DNA of 60,611 nt from a virus: positions 1 to 60,611 of IMG/VR virus record IMGVR_UViG_3300009788_000014. One strand, written 5' to 3'. The notes below the pieces were generated by a model. The model saw nothing but the letters and a program-made list of their open reading frames with translations, was not told the DNA's origin and made no database searches. The translations under genes and the position numbers were made by a program. Of the stretch, positions 60,459-60,611 are shown piece by piece. The stretch's first letter is position 1; each line of letters opens with the position of its first letter.

Positions 60459-60611
60459 ACGTCTCGAAAAAGCACTCGCCGCCCCCGCGATCTCAGACGC
60501 GATCCTCGCAGACGAGGACCTCTCGGGGCGCTACGACTGGAGCCGCGGCGACTCGCCCGAGAAGCGCGCTGCGTCGATCCGCAAGGCGCGCCTCGTTACG
60601 CCGGCGCTCAA
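60442..60611 (+). CDS. N-terminal part of 65-aa hypothetical protein split by the window ends
   Basis: ATG after CCCGGAGAACACGATC. The frame runs off the right edge and continues at base 107 of the left end, stopping at 134 (65 residues in total). See the entry at 3-134. Confidence 0.7.
   Translation, partial: MRPTTKRLEKALAAPAISDAILADEDLSGRYDWSRGDSPEKRAASIRKARLVTPAL
60506..60611. repeat. Terminal direct repeat, right copy
   Basis: Identical to 1-106. Confidence 0.97.

Noticed and set aside
1-60611. tRNA genes, CRISPR arrays, insertion sequences, integrase or att sites
   Set aside because: I looked for cloverleaf T-arm words, regularly spaced repeats, transposase motifs and recombinase signatures and saw none that I could support.

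Overview
The window looks like a complete, circularly permuted or terminally redundant genome of a tailed dsDNA phage of siphovirus type. Its first 106 bases are repeated exactly as its last 106 (1-106 = 60506-60611), and one 65-codon gene is cut by the ends, so the unit genome is about 60,505 bp. GC content is high by eye. Genes are packed with 4-base ATGA/GTGA overlaps and AGGAGG-type ribosome binding sites. Promoter-like sites follow TTGnnn-N17-TAnnnT, so the host is a high-GC bacterium with ordinary sigma70 signals, but I cannot name it. I found no integrase, partition genes, tRNA, DNA polymerase or replicative helicase, which suggests a phage that borrows the host replisome, probably lytic.

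Layout. (1) The + strand early region runs from 58726 across the ends to 6790: small unknown proteins, an HTH protein, an RNA ligase-like enzyme (5127-5783) and a ribbon-helix-helix protein, with promoter/hairpin modules at 3.4-4.3 kb and hairpin leaders at 59.4-60.4 kb. (2) A minus-strand pair (8308-6843) encodes a Sak4-like recombinase and an SSB-like protein with the acidic DIPF tail. (3) A minus operon 11214-8353 and a + operon 11390-18548 hold mostly unknown small proteins, including a TM Fragile-X-F membrane protein, an ASCH-domain protein, an exported protein and a lipoprotein. (4) The minus structural block reads from TerS (52542) through TerL, portal, HK97 protease, capsid, connectors, tail tube, tail chaperones (G/GT) and a 1756-residue tape measure to tail-tip and fibre proteins and a cluster of small membrane proteins at 19.4-18.6 kb. 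(5) A minus replication/regulation block (58629-52539) holds a replication initiator with built-in 11-bp iterons, a Phd/YefM-like protein, many tiny Zn-ribbon proteins and a C5 methyltransferase. An N4/N6 methyltransferase, a Gp37/Gp68 protein, DUF2303 and an RHH protein lie between TerS and TerL.

Two + strand cassettes interrupt the minus structural block, each behind its own sigma70-like promoter: 40937-41788 (small acidic protein, HTH protein, Cys-rich protein, between protease and portal) and 25487-27571 (four unknown genes, after the tape measure).

The most interesting points are: a 239-codon ORF fully nested in the +1 frame of the C5 methyltransferase with its own ATGA-coupled start; two 5-copy 11-bp iteron arrays inside the initiator gene; a textbook CCCTTTA -1 frameshift site joining a tail chaperone to a Cys-rich extension; an acr/aca-like cassette in the head genes; and repeated promoter modules with leaderless starts.
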